Part shown: piece by piece, positions 27,079 to 35,988 of the stretch
Layout of the letters: each line of letters opens with the position of its first letter
Numbering within the stretch: the stretch's first letter is position 1
DNA from: Aquipuribacter nitratireducens
Lineage (GTDB): Bacteria > Actinomycetota > Actinomycetes > Actinomycetales > JBBAYJ01
Direction: 5' to 3'
DNA length: 64,000 nt
Assembly (NCBI RefSeq): GCF_037860835.1
Contig: NZ_JBBEOG010000012.1
Span: 26,117-90,116, forward strand
The notes under the pieces: model-generated
Database searches by the model: none
Told to the model about the DNA's origin: nothing
What the model saw: the letters and a program-made list of their open reading frames with translations, nothing else
Position numbers and translations under genes: made by a program

Positions 27079-27456
27079 TCAGGCCCTGAGGACCGCCACG
27101 TCGTAGCGGGCGATCGCGGCGTCGTGAGTCACCAGCGTCAGGTCCTCCGCTCGCGCCTGGGCCACGAGCATCCGGTCGAAGGGATCGGCGTGGTGCCGAG
27201 GCAGAGCGGCCGCCGCGAGGGTGTGCTCCACACTCATCGGGAGCTCGTCCGCTCGGAGTGCGACGATCTGCTCCCGGAGGTCGTCCGGCGCGTCCAGGCG
27301 GCCGAGCGCCCGCTTGATGCCGATCTCCCACGTGCTGGCCGCGCTGACGACGAGCCGGTTGGCCGCGGACGTCAGCGCCGACCGCTCGCCGGCGCTCAGC
27401 CTGTCGTCGTCGGCGAGGGCCCACAGCAGCACGTGCGTGTCGAGGAGCAGGTTCAC
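27079..27456 (-). CDS. Type II toxin, PIN-domain ribonuclease (VapC-like)
   Basis: A 125-residue PIN protein. The acidic catalytic residues are visible in NLLLDTHVLLWALADDD (Asp near residue 6), SAASTWEIGIKRALGR (Glu near 45) and HHADPFDRMLVAQARAEDLT (Asp near 89). The GTG at 27456 overlaps the antitoxin stop by GTGA. In this family the toxin cleaves RNA, often tRNA, when the antitoxin is lost. The DTHVLLWA start is typical of PIN proteins paired with Phd-type antitoxins. Confidence 0.93.
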   Translation of the reverse strand: MNLLLDTHVLLWALADDDRLSAGERSALTSAANRLVVSAASTWEIGIKRALGRLDAPDDLREQIVALRADELPMSVEHTLAAAALPRHHADPFDRMLVAQARAEDLTLVTHDAAIARYDVAVLRA

Positions 27457-27695
27457 CGCTCGTCCCCGAACGCTGTCGCCAGCTCCTCCGGCAGGGGGTC
27501 GTCGAACTCCGGTGCGACGCGCACGCGCCCTTTCCACCCGCCGAGCACCCGCGGGGACGGGTCGTGCTCGTAGGCGACCAGCACCGCGACCGGACGGCCG
27601 GCGTTCCCGATGACGACCGTCTCCCCACGTCGGGCGCGTTCGATCAGCCGGGACAGCTGCGCCTTGGCCTCGCTGATGTTCACGACGACGGACAC
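27453..27695 (-). CDS. Type II antitoxin, Phd/YefM family
   Basis: An 80-residue antitoxin. The N-terminal Phd fold (VVVNISEAKAQLSRLIERA, then GETVVIGNAGRPVAVLVAYE) binds operator DNA. The C-terminal tail (FDDPLPEELATAFGDE) should wrap the PIN toxin. GTG at 27695 follows a TAGACT hexamer (27702-27707, minus strand) by six bases, so the message may be leaderless. It is first in a two-gene operon with the PIN toxin and probably autoregulated. Confidence 0.93.
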   Translation of the reverse strand: MSVVVNISEAKAQLSRLIERARRGETVVIGNAGRPVAVLVAYEHDPSPRVLGGWKGRVRVAPEFDDPLPEELATAFGDER

Positions 27696-27738
27696 CGCCC
27701 GAGTCTACGAGATCTGACCAGACCAGACCAGGTCTGCT

Positions 27739-28677
27739 CTACGGATACGGCCAGGCGTTGGCCACGCACCCGTCGAGCCGGACGGTCTGCTGGAGCATGA
27801 CCGGCGCAGGGACACCCGGTTCGGGGCAGCCGACGTGGCCGTAGCCGAGCAGGTGACCGACCTCGTGGTTGACGAGGTACTGCCGGTACCCGGCGACGTC
27901 GTCCCCCCACGTGGTCGCGCCCAGCAGCCACCGTCGCGCGTTGAGGACGACGAGGTCGCCGTTGCGGCACGAGACCTCGCCGTTGGTCCGAAGCGGCGCG
28001 CACAGCCGGTCGGTGGTGTCGGGGCTCGTCACGAGGATGCGGGCGTCCCCGTCGGTCGGGACCCGCTGCAGGGCCCACCGCCCCTCGGCGATCCACGAAC
28101 GGGGGTCGGCGAGCACGGCGTCGACGACCTCGGCGACGGCCGTCGGGTCGACCGGCACGCCGCCCTCGACCTCGACGGTGTACGTGAGCGTCTGCCCGTC
28201 GCCCGCGGGACCGGCGCCGCCCGGGGCGATCGCGAAGGTGCCGTCACCGGCTCGGGGGATCACCACCTCACGGGCCTGCTCGGAGGGCTGCGCGTGACGC
28301 TCGGGAGCCGAGGCGGACGGGTCGTCGGACGGCTCGGCCGTCGCGGTCGTCGCCTCGGCGGCAACCGGCGCGGCCGACGACGACGCTGCCGCCGACGGCG
28401 CGGGCGAGGGCGCGGGCGAGGGCGCGGCTGCGCCGGCGGCCCCCACCGCACCGGCGGCCGCGGCGTCCTGCCCGCTCGACGCCGCGACCGGCTCCCGGTC
28501 CGCCTCCGGAGACGCCCACGGCAGCAGGAGCCACGCACCCCAGACCGCGAGCACGACGGCGGCACCGGTCACGGCGGCACGCCGCTCGCGGGGCACGTCC
28601 GCGTCCGGCAGGCGGCCGGGCCCCGCCCGCCGGCGGCCGTGCCCGGGTCGCCCGGGCGGCGGGTCCGTCGACGTCAT
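27739..28677 (-). CDS. DUF3152 protein, membrane-anchored zinc-protease-like
   Basis: A 312-residue protein with a short basic N-terminus, one membrane helix (AAVTGAAVVLAVWGAWLLLP, about 35-55), an Ala/Pro/Ser-rich linker of about 80 residues, and an extracellular DUF3152 domain. The domain ends with NHEVGHLLGYGHVGCP, an HExxHxxGxxH-type metal site as in metzincins (here H-E-V-G-H-L-L-G-Y-G-H). A single-pass secreted-side peptidase is likely but its substrate is unknown. ATG 28677 follows TATCGT by seven bases; a GTG at 28680 adds one residue. Confidence 0.87.
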   Translation of the reverse strand: MTSTDPPPGRPGHGRRRAGPGRLPDADVPRERRAAVTGAAVVLAVWGAWLLLPWASPEADREPVAASSGQDAAAAGAVGAAGAAAPSPAPSPAPSAAASSSAAPVAAEATTATAEPSDDPSASAPERHAQPSEQAREVVIPRAGDGTFAIAPGGAGPAGDGQTLTYTVEVEGGVPVDPTAVAEVVDAVLADPRSWIAEGRWALQRVPTDGDARILVTSPDTTDRLCAPLRTNGEVSCRNGDLVVLNARRWLLGATTWGDDVAGYRQYLVNHEVGHLLGYGHVGCPEPGVPAPVMLQQTVRLDGCVANAWPYP

Positions 28678-28732
28678 CACGACGACGATACGGGCCGGCG
28701 GCCGCCCGGGGACGCACCCGACGGGTGTGCCG

Positions 28733-30139
28733 CTACCGCCGCGGCCGTGCCGCCAGGTGCATGCCCCCGCGGGGGCGCAGCGTCACCGACGGCACGACGG
28801 CCGGCCGGGGACCGGCCGGGGCGACGCTGCGGTCGCGCAGCAGGTCGGCGAGCACGACGACGGACTCCACGAGGGCGAAGTCCCGCCCGATGCACAGCCG
28901 CGGCCCCGCCCCGAAGGGGATGTAGGCGTCGCGCCGCGCCCCGGGCGCCCGGTCGAGCCACCGGTCGACGTCGAAGCGCTCCGGGTCCGGCCACACGTCG
29001 GGACGGCGGTGGTGCACCCAGGGGGAGGTGATGACGAGGGAGCCCGCGGGCACCGCGACGCCGTCGAGGACGTCGTCCTCCAGCGCCCGCCGCGTGACGA
29101 CCCACGCGGGCGGGTACAGGCGCAGGCCCTCGTCGACGACGGCGCGGACCACGGGAAGGCGGGGCACGTCCTCCCAGCCCGGTCGGCGTCCGTCGAGCAC
29201 CGTGTCGAGCTCGGCGTGGACCCGGGCGACGACCTCGGGGTGCTCCGCGAGCAGCCGCAGGGTCCACGCGAGGCTGGCCGCGACGGTCTCGTGGCCGGCG
29301 ATGACGAGCGTGACGAGCTCGTCGCGGATCTCGCCGTCGGTGAGCCCGGCGGCGAGGAGGAGGCCGAGGACGTCGTGGCCGGGCCCCCGGCCGTGCGGGC
29401 CCGCCGCGAGCGCCGCCCGGCGGTCGGCGAGGACCGTGGCGCACGCGTCGTCGAGGGTGCGCCGCGCCCGTTCGAGCCGCCGGGCCGCCGGGGTCGGCAG
29501 GCCCGGTGGGGCGGTCCACGGCTGCTGCGCCCGGCGCACGACGACGGCGAGGGCCTCGTGGACGGCGGCCACGAGCCGGTGGCCGTCCGCGGCGCCGCCG
29601 TCGACGAGGTCGGCCCCGAGGAGCGCGCGGCCCACGACCGCGAGCGTCGCCCGCACGACGACGTCGTCGACGTCCACGACGCGCCCCGGAGCCGTGTCCC
29701 ACTCGACGCGGACGAGGTCGGCCGCGCGCAGCGACTCCGCGGCGACGTGGCCCAGGGTGTCGCGGTGGAACGCCGGCTGGGCCGCCCGGCGGTGTGCGCG
29801 CCAGACCTCCCCGTCCGTCGTGAGGAGGCCGGCACCGGTCACCAGGGACAGCGACGTGTACTGGACGGTCCCCTTGCCGTAGGCCCGGTGGTTGTCCTGC
29901 AGCACGCGCCGGACCCCCGCGACCCCGTTGACCAGGACGGCGGGGCGCCCGCGCACCGGGAACGGGACGACGTCGCCGTACCGGGCGGCGGTCCGCTCGA
30001 GGAACGGCAGCGCGTCCCGCATGATCCCCGGGACCGCGGCGAGCATGTGCCACGGCAGCGGGCCCTCCGCCTCGACCGGGGTGAAGCGGGCGTTGCGGCG
30101 GGGTCGCGCCGGAGGCGCGGGCTGCGCGGGCGCCGTCAC
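28733..30139 (-). CDS. Cytochrome P450
   Basis: A 468-residue P450. The I-helix oxygen-binding motif is AGHET (about 281-285), the K-helix ExxR is EGLR (337-340), and the heme ligand is Cys at about 416 in FGAGPRLCIGRDFAL. Length and LYPPAWVVTRRA resemble CYP102/CYP4-like fatty-acid or terpenoid hydroxylases. The GTG at 30139 overlaps the stop of the GroES-like gene (GTGA), which removes about 60 residues of poor sequence that a longer frame would add. No ferredoxin or reductase gene is adjacent; the flavin reductase at 606 is far away. Substrate unknown. Confidence 0.93.
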   Translation of the reverse strand: MTAPAQPAPPARPRRNARFTPVEAEGPLPWHMLAAVPGIMRDALPFLERTAARYGDVVPFPVRGRPAVLVNGVAGVRRVLQDNHRAYGKGTVQYTSLSLVTGAGLLTTDGEVWRAHRRAAQPAFHRDTLGHVAAESLRAADLVRVEWDTAPGRVVDVDDVVVRATLAVVGRALLGADLVDGGAADGHRLVAAVHEALAVVVRRAQQPWTAPPGLPTPAARRLERARRTLDDACATVLADRRAALAAGPHGRGPGHDVLGLLLAAGLTDGEIRDELVTLVIAGHETVAASLAWTLRLLAEHPEVVARVHAELDTVLDGRRPGWEDVPRLPVVRAVVDEGLRLYPPAWVVTRRALEDDVLDGVAVPAGSLVITSPWVHHRRPDVWPDPERFDVDRWLDRAPGARRDAYIPFGAGPRLCIGRDFALVESVVVLADLLRDRSVAPAGPRPAVVPSVTLRPRGGMHLAARPRR

Positions 30140-30486
30140 AGGTACAGGCCCGTCCCCCCGTCCTCGACGCGGGGTGCGGCGACGGCGTGGAGGTCGCGCT
30201 CGCGGAGCACGACGTACGTGGCGGCGTGGAGCTCGACCTCGGCCTTGTCCTCCGGGTCGTAGAGCACCCGGTCGCCGAGCTCGACCTGACGGACGTGCTG
30301 GCCGGTGGCCACGACCTCCGCCCACGCGAGCCGGCGGCCCATCGTCGCGGTGGCGGGGATGACGATCCCGGCGCCGGAGCGGCGCTCCCCGTCGTTCTCC
30401 GCGCGGACGAGGATCCGGTCGTGGAGCATGCGCACCGGCACGCGGCTCGCGGGCTCGCCCGCCGTGGTGGGGGTCTGTCGGCTCAC
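30136..30486 (-). CDS. GroES-like co-chaperonin (non-canonical paralogue)
   Basis: A 116-residue protein with a Cpn10 fold: MLHDRILVRAENDGERRSGA (first strand and mobile-loop start), GIVIPATATMGRRLAWAEVV, then VELGDRVLYDPEDKAEVELH. It carries about 18 extra residues at each end compared with GroES, and no GroEL gene is adjacent, so it is not the groESL operon copy. It overlaps both neighbours by GTGA (DUF427 upstream, P450 downstream). Similar proteins are common near DUF3618 genes in actinobacteria. Its chaperonin partner, if any, is unknown. Confidence 0.87.
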   Translation of the reverse strand: MSRQTPTTAGEPASRVPVRMLHDRILVRAENDGERRSGAGIVIPATATMGRRLAWAEVVATGQHVRQVELGDRVLYDPEDKAEVELHAATYVVLRERDLHAVAAPRVEDGGTGLYL

Positions 30487-31016
30487 CAGCCCATGCTGCC
30501 AGGTGCTCCCTTGAACGGGCCGACGACGTCGTCGGTGACCCACCCCCCGTAGAACGACCCGGGCTGCGCGCGGACCCGCTCCCCGGCCACCGTCACCTCG
30601 TCGGCGGCCTCGGGGTAGAGCGCGACGTGGTCGCGCAGCGTCTCGTAGCCGGGCAGGGGGTCGGGGTAGGTCCACGCGGCTGCGCCGGCGGTGCGCCCGT
30701 CGGGGGCGACGAGGTCGAGGTAGGCGGCCTGTCCCTTGAACTCGCACAGCGAGCGCCCCGCGGCCGGGCGGAGCGCACCGGGCGCGAAGTCCGCGACCGG
30801 CAGGTACCACGTGGGCGGGTGCGAGGTCTCGAGCACGCGGAGGGCAGCGGTCGTGCGGCACACCTCCCCGCCGAAGCGGACGACGACCGGCCGGGCGTCC
30901 GCGACGACGACGGGCGGGCGGGGGTAGTCCCACACCGACTCCTGGCCGGGACCGGGCACCTCGGGCTCGACCCCGGGCGGCAGGCGGCGTCCGGTGCCCC
31001 CGCGGGGCGGGCCCAC
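30483..31016 (-). CDS. DUF427 domain protein
   Basis: A 177-residue protein of the DUF427 family: SVWDYPRPPVVVADARPVVV, TSHPPTWYLPVADFAPG, SLCEFKGQAAYLDLVAPDG and AAWTYPDPLPGYETLRDHVA. The final part has FYGGWVTDDVVGPFKG. These small beta proteins are widespread but without settled function. The GTG at 31016 lies three bases after the DUF3618 stop and the end overlaps the GroES-like gene, so it sits inside a four-gene operon. Confidence 0.87.
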   Translation of the reverse strand: MGPPRGGTGRRLPPGVEPEVPGPGQESVWDYPRPPVVVADARPVVVRFGGEVCRTTAALRVLETSHPPTWYLPVADFAPGALRPAAGRSLCEFKGQAAYLDLVAPDGRTAGAAAWTYPDPLPGYETLRDHVALYPEAADEVTVAGERVRAQPGSFYGGWVTDDVVGPFKGAPGSMGW

Positions 31017-31018
31017 GG

Positions 31019-31327
31019 CTACCGGCGCCGCTTGCGGACGGACCGTGCGACGAGCAGTCCGACCACCACCACGACGGCGGCCGCGATCGCGGCGACGCGC
31101 TCCTTGAGGAGGGTGCCGTTCTCGTCGGTGACGGCCGCACGTGCCTTCGTGACGGCGGCGTCCTTCGCGTCGGCAGCGAGGTTGGCCGGCTTCACGCGCT
31201 CGACGAGCTCGTCGAGGGTCCCGGTGAGGTGCTCGCGCCGCGCGCGGATGGCGGCCTCGAGGGCCTCGGGGGTCTGCGGCGCCTCGGCCGTGCCGGACGC
31301 GGGTGTGCTCGGGTCGGCGTGGCTCAC
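31019..31327 (-). CDS. DUF3618 membrane protein
   Basis: A 102-residue protein. TPEALEAAIRARREHLTGTL and DELVERVKPANLAADAKDAA form the DUF3618 helix pair. A single C-terminal membrane helix (AAIAAAVVVVVGLLVARSV) ends in RKRRR. GTG 31327 lies seven bases after TACGGT (31335-31340), which favours it over an upstream GTG at 31336. It heads the operon with DUF427, a GroES-like protein and the P450. Confidence 0.85.
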   Translation of the reverse strand: MSHADPSTPASGTAEAPQTPEALEAAIRARREHLTGTLDELVERVKPANLAADAKDAAVTKARAAVTDENGTLLKERVAAIAAAVVVVVGLLVARSVRKRRR

Positions 31328-31348
31328 CCGCCTCACCGTAGTGACCGC

Positions 31349-32167
31349 TCAGGCCGGGCGCCTCCGCACGACCACACGGGCCGGGTCGAAGCCGACGGGG
31401 AGCTCGAGCCGGTGCCGGGCGAGGAGGGCGTCGTCGGCGAGGACCTGTGCGGTCGGGGCGTCGTGGACGACCCGGCCGCCGTCGAGGACGACGCTGCGCT
31501 CGCACAGCTCGAGGGCGAACGGCAGGTCGTGCGTGACGACGAGCACGGTCACGGGCAGGTCGGCGAGGACGTCGAGCAGCTCGCGGCGGCTCGCCGGGTC
31601 GAGGTTGCTCGAGGGCTCGTCCAGCACGAGGAGCTCGCAGTCCATCGCGAGGACGGTCGCGACGGCGACCCGGCGTCGCTGCCCGAACGACAGGTGGTGC
31701 GGCGGCCGGTCGGCGAAGGCGGTCATCCCCACGGCGGCGAGCGCCCGCTCGACGCGGGCGTCGAGCGCGTCACCACGCAGCCCGAGGTTGGTCGGCCCGA
31801 ACGCGACGTCGTCGCGCACCGTCGGCATGAACAGCTGGTCGTCCGGGTCCTGGAAGACCAGCCCGACCCGGCGGCGCACCTCGCGCAGCGTGTCCTTGGC
31901 GACGGCGACCCCGCCGACCCGGACCGTGCCGACGCCGTTGGACCCGGCGGCGGGGCCGAGGATCCCGTTGAGGTGGAGCAGCAGCGTCGTCTTGCCCGCC
32001 CCGTTCGGCCCGAGGACCGCGACCCGCTCTCCGGGTGCGACCACGAGGTCGACGCCGAAGAGGGCCTGGTGCCCGTCGGGGTAGGCGAACGCGACACCGT
32101 CGAGCTCGAGGGCCGGCGGGGTCGCGCGCGGCGCGTCCGGCGCGTCGGCCTGTGCCACGGTCCTCAC
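31349..32167 (-). CDS. cbiO: Energy-coupling factor ATPase CbiO (cobalt/nickel importer)
   Basis: A 272-residue ABC ATPase: Walker [11 protein letters not shown]-loop [20 protein letters not shown] (typical of ECF ATPases), signature LSFGQRRR, Walker [10 protein letters not shown] and the switch His in VTHD. The signature has LSFGQ where LSGGQ is common, as in many CbiO proteins. GTG 32167 overlaps the cbiQ stop. It powers uptake with CbiM and CbiQ, encoded just upstream in the same operon. Confidence 0.94.
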   Translation of the reverse strand: MRTVAQADAPDAPRATPPALELDGVAFAYPDGHQALFGVDLVVAPGERVAVLGPNGAGKTTLLLHLNGILGPAAGSNGVGTVRVGGVAVAKDTLREVRRRVGLVFQDPDDQLFMPTVRDDVAFGPTNLGLRGDALDARVERALAAVGMTAFADRPPHHLSFGQRRRVAVATVLAMDCELLVLDEPSSNLDPASRRELLDVLADLPVTVLVVTHDLPFALELCERSVVLDGGRVVHDAPTAQVLADDALLARHRLELPVGFDPARVVVRRRPA

Positions 32168-33039
32168 CCTGCCACCCCCGTCGGCGCGGCCGCCGCGCGG
32201 GTGAGCCACGGCTCGAGGGACGTCTCCGGGCCGGCGAGGGCCGCCGCGACGGCGACGGCGGCGACGACGACCCACGTGCCGGCGACGAGCAGCCACTGGC
32301 CGGGGCGCGCCCGGGGGGCGGCGAGGACCGGCATCGTGCCGGTGAAGCCGCGCGACACCATCGCGAGGTGCACCCGCTCGCCGCGCTCGAAGGCCCTTAC
32401 GAACAGGGCGCCGGCGCCGCGCGCGACGACGGGCAGGTGCCCGAGGTGGCGCGCCTCGAAGCCGCGGGCGGCCCTCGCGACGGCCATGCGGCGCATGTCG
32501 TCGACGACGACGTCGAGGTAGCGGACCATGAACGACACGATCGTCACCAGCAGCGCCGGCACCCGGAGCCGCTGCAGGCCCACGAGGAGGTCGCGCGGAC
32601 GCGTCGTCGCCGACAGGACGATCGCGGCCACCACGCCGAGCGTGCCCTTCGCGAGCACGTTGAACCCGCCGAGGAGGCCCTCGACGGACAGCGACAGGCC
32701 GAGCACGTCGACGCGTTCCCCGAGGGCGACGAAGGGCAGGAGCAGCGCGAACACCACGAACGGCACCTCGATGACCATCCGCCGCAGCACGGTGCGGGCG
32801 GGGATGCCCGCGACGGCGACGAGGGCGGCGAGGACGAGCGCGTGGAGGCCGAACGCCCACACCTGCTCCCGCGGCGTCGCGACGACCGTGACGACGACGG
32901 CGACGAGCCCGACGACCTTCGCCTCGGCGGGCAGCCGGTGGAGCACCGAGCTCCCCTCGACGTAGAGCCCGTCGGAGACGCTGCGGGAGCGGCCCGACGA
33001 CGGCGCCGTGAGGGAGCCGTGGGAGTGGCCCGCGCCCAT
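32164..33039 (-). CDS. cbiQ: Energy-coupling factor transmembrane protein CbiQ
   Basis: A 291-residue membrane protein with about five helices. Two ECF-T Ala-Arg-Gly-type coupling motifs are seen ([11 protein letters not shown] and, further on, VSRGFTGT). The N-terminus carries three His (GAGHSHGS) that may touch metal. It couples the CbiO ATPase to the CbiM substrate-binding unit. ATG 33039 overlaps the cbiM stop (ATGA). Confidence 0.93.
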   Translation of the reverse strand: MGAGHSHGSLTAPSSGRSRSVSDGLYVEGSSVLHRLPAEAKVVGLVAVVVTVVATPREQVWAFGLHALVLAALVAVAGIPARTVLRRMVIEVPFVVFALLLPFVALGERVDVLGLSLSVEGLLGGFNVLAKGTLGVVAAIVLSATTRPRDLLVGLQRLRVPALLVTIVSFMVRYLDVVVDDMRRMAVARAARGFEARHLGHLPVVARGAGALFVRAFERGERVHLAMVSRGFTGTMPVLAAPRARPGQWLLVAGTWVVVAAVAVAAALAGPETSLEPWLTRAAAAPTGVAG

Positions 33040-34100
33040 CAGACCCTCTCGGTCTCCCGCGAGCCCTGGGGGCGCGCGCGCCGGCCGGCGGCCAGCCGCG
33101 CGATCGCGACCATGACGAGCAGGACGAGCGCCACCCCCAGCACGCCCGCCAGTCCCGTCGCGAGGACGGGGTTGTCGATGCCGACCACGGCGTAGTCGCC
33201 GAACGGGCTGCCCGCCACTGCGGAGTCCTCGGCCGTCTCGAGGAAGCCGAGCTGCTCCGCGACGTACTCCAGTCCGTCGGGGTCGGCGCTCGCGACGCTC
33301 GACACCAGGCCCGCGAGGACGAGGACGACGCCGAGGGCACCGGCGACCCAGCCCATCCCGATGCGGCGGACGCCCTCGGCGACCGGCGTGTCGCCCGCGG
33401 TCACCTCGCGGGAGGTGCCGTCGGCGGCCGTCACCACCAGGGAGGTGCGGTAGCGCCGGACGAGCCGGACGAGGTCGGGCCGGGTGGCGACGACGGCGCC
33501 GACGGTGAGCGCCGTGATGACCGCCTCGCCGATGCCGATCACCACGTGCCAGCCGAGCATGAAGGTCGTGAGCTGGCCGAGGTCGAGCGGCGCGGCACCG
33601 CCGACGGCGTAGAGCCCGACGAAGACGAGCGCCGTCGCAGGCACGGAGACGAGCGCGCCGAGCGCCGCGGCCGGCACGGCCGAGGCGGGCCGCTTCGGCA
33701 GGACCGCCATGGCGCCCTTCGCCACCGCGTACCCCACGAGGGCCGTGACGACGGCGATGAGCAGGACGTTCGTCCCCAGGGCCGTGACGCCGCCGTCGGC
33801 GAACAGCAGCGCCTGCAGGACCACGACGACCGTCACGGCCAGCAGCCCCGTCCACGGCCCCACGAGGACCGCCGCGAGCGCGCCTCCCATGAGGTGGCCG
33901 GACGTGCCGACCCCGACGGGGAAGTTGAGCATCTGGACGGCGAACACGAACGACGCGACGAGACCGGCCATCGGGGCCGCCGCCGTCGTCTCGGCGACCT
34001 CCTCCCGGGCCCGGCGCAGCGCGACGCCGACGACCGCGGCGGCCGCGACGCCGGTGGCGACGGAGGTGGTGACGTCGAGGAAACCGTCGGGCACGTGCAC
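33039..34100 (-). CDS. cbiM: Cobalt/nickel transporter CbiM with fused C-terminal PDGLE (CbiN-like) domain
   Basis: A 353-residue protein. It starts MHVPDGFLD, where the N-terminus and His2 form the metal site of CbiM/NikM. About seven helices follow with [15 protein letters not shown] (the conserved loop with a second His). Residues from about 240 form a CbiN/PDGLE-like unit ([20 protein letters not shown], then a helix near the end). CbiM and CbiN are often separate, so this is a fusion. It is first in the operon cbiM-cbiQ-cbiO. Co2+ versus Ni2+ cannot be told from sequence. Confidence 0.93.
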   Translation of the reverse strand: MHVPDGFLDVTTSVATGVAAAAVVGVALRRAREEVAETTAAAPMAGLVASFVFAVQMLNFPVGVGTSGHLMGGALAAVLVGPWTGLLAVTVVVVLQALLFADGGVTALGTNVLLIAVVTALVGYAVAKGAMAVLPKRPASAVPAAALGALVSVPATALVFVGLYAVGGAAPLDLGQLTTFMLGWHVVIGIGEAVITALTVGAVVATRPDLVRLVRRYRTSLVVTAADGTSREVTAGDTPVAEGVRRIGMGWVAGALGVVLVLAGLVSSVASADPDGLEYVAEQLGFLETAEDSAVAGSPFGDYAVVGIDNPVLATGLAGVLGVALVLLVMVAIARLAAGRRARPQGSRETERV

Positions 34101-34200
34101 GGGAGGGCTCCAGGGGTCGGGGCGCGACGGGCAGGGGTGCCGCCGGCGTGCTCACGATCCTGCTCGCGGGGGCCCGTGGGCGCAATGCCAAACTGCAACC

Positions 34201-34701
34201 ATGTCGCAGGTTGAGGTCGTTCCCGCCCCGGTGCCCCGGCTCGCCGTCGGCGATGCCGCCCCCGACTTCACGCTGCCCGCGCACGACGGCTCGACGGTGA
34301 CGCTGTCGGCGCTGCGCGGGTCCCGCGTGGTCGTGTACTTCTACCCCGCGGCCATGACCCCCGGATGCACCCGGCAGGCGTGCGACTTCCGGGACAGCCT
34401 CGCCGCGCTGCGGTCGGCGGGCCTCGCCGTGCTCGGCGTCTCCCCCGACCCGGTCGACACGCTCGCGCGCTTCGCCGAGCGGGACGGCCTCACGTTCCCT
34501 CTGCTGGCCGACACCGACCGCGCCGTCATGACGCGCTGGGGCGCCTTCGGGGAGAAGCGCCTCTACGGCAAGGTCGTCACGGGCGTCATCCGCTCGACGG
34601 TCGTCGTCGCCGCCGACGGGACCGTCGAGTGGGTCCGGTACAACGTCAAGGCCACCGGGCACGTCGCCATGCTGCGGAAGGCCCTCGGACTCGAGGCGTA
34701 G
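34201..34701 (+). CDS. bcp: Thioredoxin-dependent peroxiredoxin, Bcp/PrxQ type
   Basis: A 166-residue peroxiredoxin: APDFTLPAHDGSTVTLSALR, then VVYFYPAAMTPGCTRQACDF with the peroxidatic Cys in the PGCTRQAC motif and a second Cys five residues later, the PrxQ alpha pattern. RWGAFGEKRLYGKVVTGVIR closes the fold. It reduces hydroperoxides using thioredoxin. It is divergent from cbiM and convergent with a Fur-family gene. Confidence 0.95.
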   Translation: MSQVEVVPAPVPRLAVGDAAPDFTLPAHDGSTVTLSALRGSRVVVYFYPAAMTPGCTRQACDFRDSLAALRSAGLAVLGVSPDPVDTLARFAERDGLTFPLLADTDRAVMTRWGAFGEKRLYGKVVTGVIRSTVVVAADGTVEWVRYNVKATGHVAMLRKALGLEA

Positions 34702-34708
34702 CGGACCG

Positions 34709-35194
34709 TCAGCCCGGTCGCGTGCTGCCGCCGGCGCACGCCGCGCACCGACCGGACAGGGCGACGTGCGTCGCGTCGAGCACGAACCCGTGGTCGCGGC
34801 GCAGCCGCCGCGAGGCGCCCGCGAGCACCGCCGCCGGCGCGTCGACCACGGTGCCGCAGCCGTCGCACTGCAGGTGGAGGTGCCGCCCACCGCCGTCGGC
34901 GCCGAGGTCGACGAGGTGGTAGGCGGTGCCGCCGTGCCCGAGGTGGACGTGCTGGACCACCCCGGCGGCCGCGAGGGCCTCGAGCGCGCGGTAGACGCTC
35001 GCGCGGTGGACGTCGGGCGCCTGCTCCGCGACCGCCTGGACCACGCCCTCGGCGCCCAGGTGCCCCCCGGCCGCCGCGAGGACCTCGGCGACCGCACGTC
35101 GCGGCCGCGTCATGTGCTGACCGCTCGCCCGCAGCCGCGCGGCCACCACGTCGAGGACGTGGCCGGCGTCGGGCGCGTCGCGGCGGGACGGCAT
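34709..35194 (-). CDS. Fur-family metal-responsive regulator
   Basis: A 161-residue Fur protein: winged helix (QHMTRPRRAVAEVLAAAGGH, SVYRALEALAAAGVVQHVHL), metal sensing HLHLQCDGCGTVV and a C-terminal CAAC structural zinc motif. Conserved His/Cys ligands are present. The ATG at 35194 lies seven bases after TAGGCT (35202-35207). Fur, Zur and Nur look alike; being next to CbiMQO makes a nickel sensor (Nur) plausible, but that is inference. Confidence 0.9.
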   Translation of the reverse strand: MPSRRDAPDAGHVLDVVAARLRASGQHMTRPRRAVAEVLAAAGGHLGAEGVVQAVAEQAPDVHRASVYRALEALAAAGVVQHVHLGHGGTAYHLVDLGADGGGRHLHLQCDGCGTVVDAPAAVLAGASRRLRRDHGFVLDATHVALSGRCAACAGGSTRPG

Positions 35195-35239
35195 GCGGTC
35201 GAGCCTAGGGGCGGGCGCGGCGCCCTACCCTGGTGCGGC

Positions 35240-35320
35240 GCGGGAGTGGTGGAACTGGCAGACACGCAGGATTTAGGTTCCTGTGCCTCGTGCGTGCGGG
35301 TTCGAGTCCCGCCTCCCGCA
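35240..35320 (+). tRNA. tRNA-Leu(TAG)
   Basis: Acceptor GCGGGAG (35240-35246) pairs with CTCCCGC ending at 35319, discriminator A at 35320. The anticodon stem CAGGA/TCCTG encloses loop TTTAGGT, anticodon TAG. A long variable arm follows, as in class II tRNAs. CCA is not encoded. Confidence 0.96.
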
Positions 35321-35370
35321 CCCTCGTCCGGCACGGCCCCCGTGTCCCGGGTGGGCCCTACGCTCGGCGC

Positions 35371-35988
35371 GTGTTCGTCCTCACCGCCGACCAGCGCGGC
35401 AGCCGCTCCTCGGCGGACCGCGTCGGTGCGGGGCTGCGCCTGCTCGCCGGCGTCGTGGCGACGCCCGCGCGGGGGTTCGAGCGCACCGCCGGCGACGAGC
35501 TCCAGGGGGTGCTCGACGACGCGGACGACGTGGTCCGCGCCGTGCTCGCGCTCGTACGGGACGGCGCCTGGTCGGTCGGCGTCGGCGTCGGGGCGGTGGA
35601 GCGGCCGCTGCCGGCGTCCACGCGGGCGGGCCGCGGTCCCGCGTTCACCGCCGCGCGGGAGGCCGTCGAGGCGGCGAAGCAGCGACCCTTCCGGGCCGCG
35701 GTCGTCGGAGCGGGCCGCTGCGCCCCCGTGGCGGCCGACGCCGACGCCGTCCTCGCGCTCGTGCTGGCCGTGGAGGCGAGGTGGAGCGCGGAGGCCGTCG
35801 AGGCCGTCGGTCTCGTCGAGTCCGGGCTCACGCAGACCGCGGCCGCGGAGCGGCTCGGGGTCACCCGCCAGGCGGTCGGCCAGCGGCTGCAGGCGGCCCT
35901 GCACCGCCAGCACGACGACGCGCTCGGCGCCGTCCGGCACCTGCTCGAGCGGGCCGACGCCGCGGCCCGCACCGAGGAGCCTGCGTGA
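35371..35988 (+). CDS. SatD-like / HTH DNA-binding protein
   Basis: A 205-residue protein beginning VFVLTADQRGSRSSADRVGA, a start seen in SatD-family proteins. The C-terminus has a helix-turn-helix (LVESGLTQTAAAERLGVTRQ, then AVGQRLQAALHRQHD). The middle part (GDELQGVLDDADDVVRAVLA; GVGVGAVERPLPASTRAGRG) looks like an adenylate-cyclase-type fold, without clear metal ligands. GTG at 35371 is six bases after TACGCT. It overlaps the next membrane-protein gene by GTGA, so the pair probably works together. Role unknown. Confidence 0.75.
   Translation: MFVLTADQRGSRSSADRVGAGLRLLAGVVATPARGFERTAGDELQGVLDDADDVVRAVLALVRDGAWSVGVGVGAVERPLPASTRAGRGPAFTAAREAVEAAKQRPFRAAVVGAGRCAPVAADADAVLALVLAVEARWSAEAVEAVGLVESGLTQTAAAERLGVTRQAVGQRLQAALHRQHDDALGAVRHLLERADAAARTEEPA

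Noticed and set aside
34178..34200. Possible Nur/Fur box (TTGCAG-N7-TTGCG on the minus strand) between cbiM and bcp
   Set aside because: Spacing differs from the tTGCaa-N5-ttGCAA consensus and the match is partial; not strong enough to call.
34101..34200. Cobalamin riboswitch before cbiM
   Set aside because: The gap is only 100 bases and shows no B12-box or long aptamer; too short for this riboswitch.
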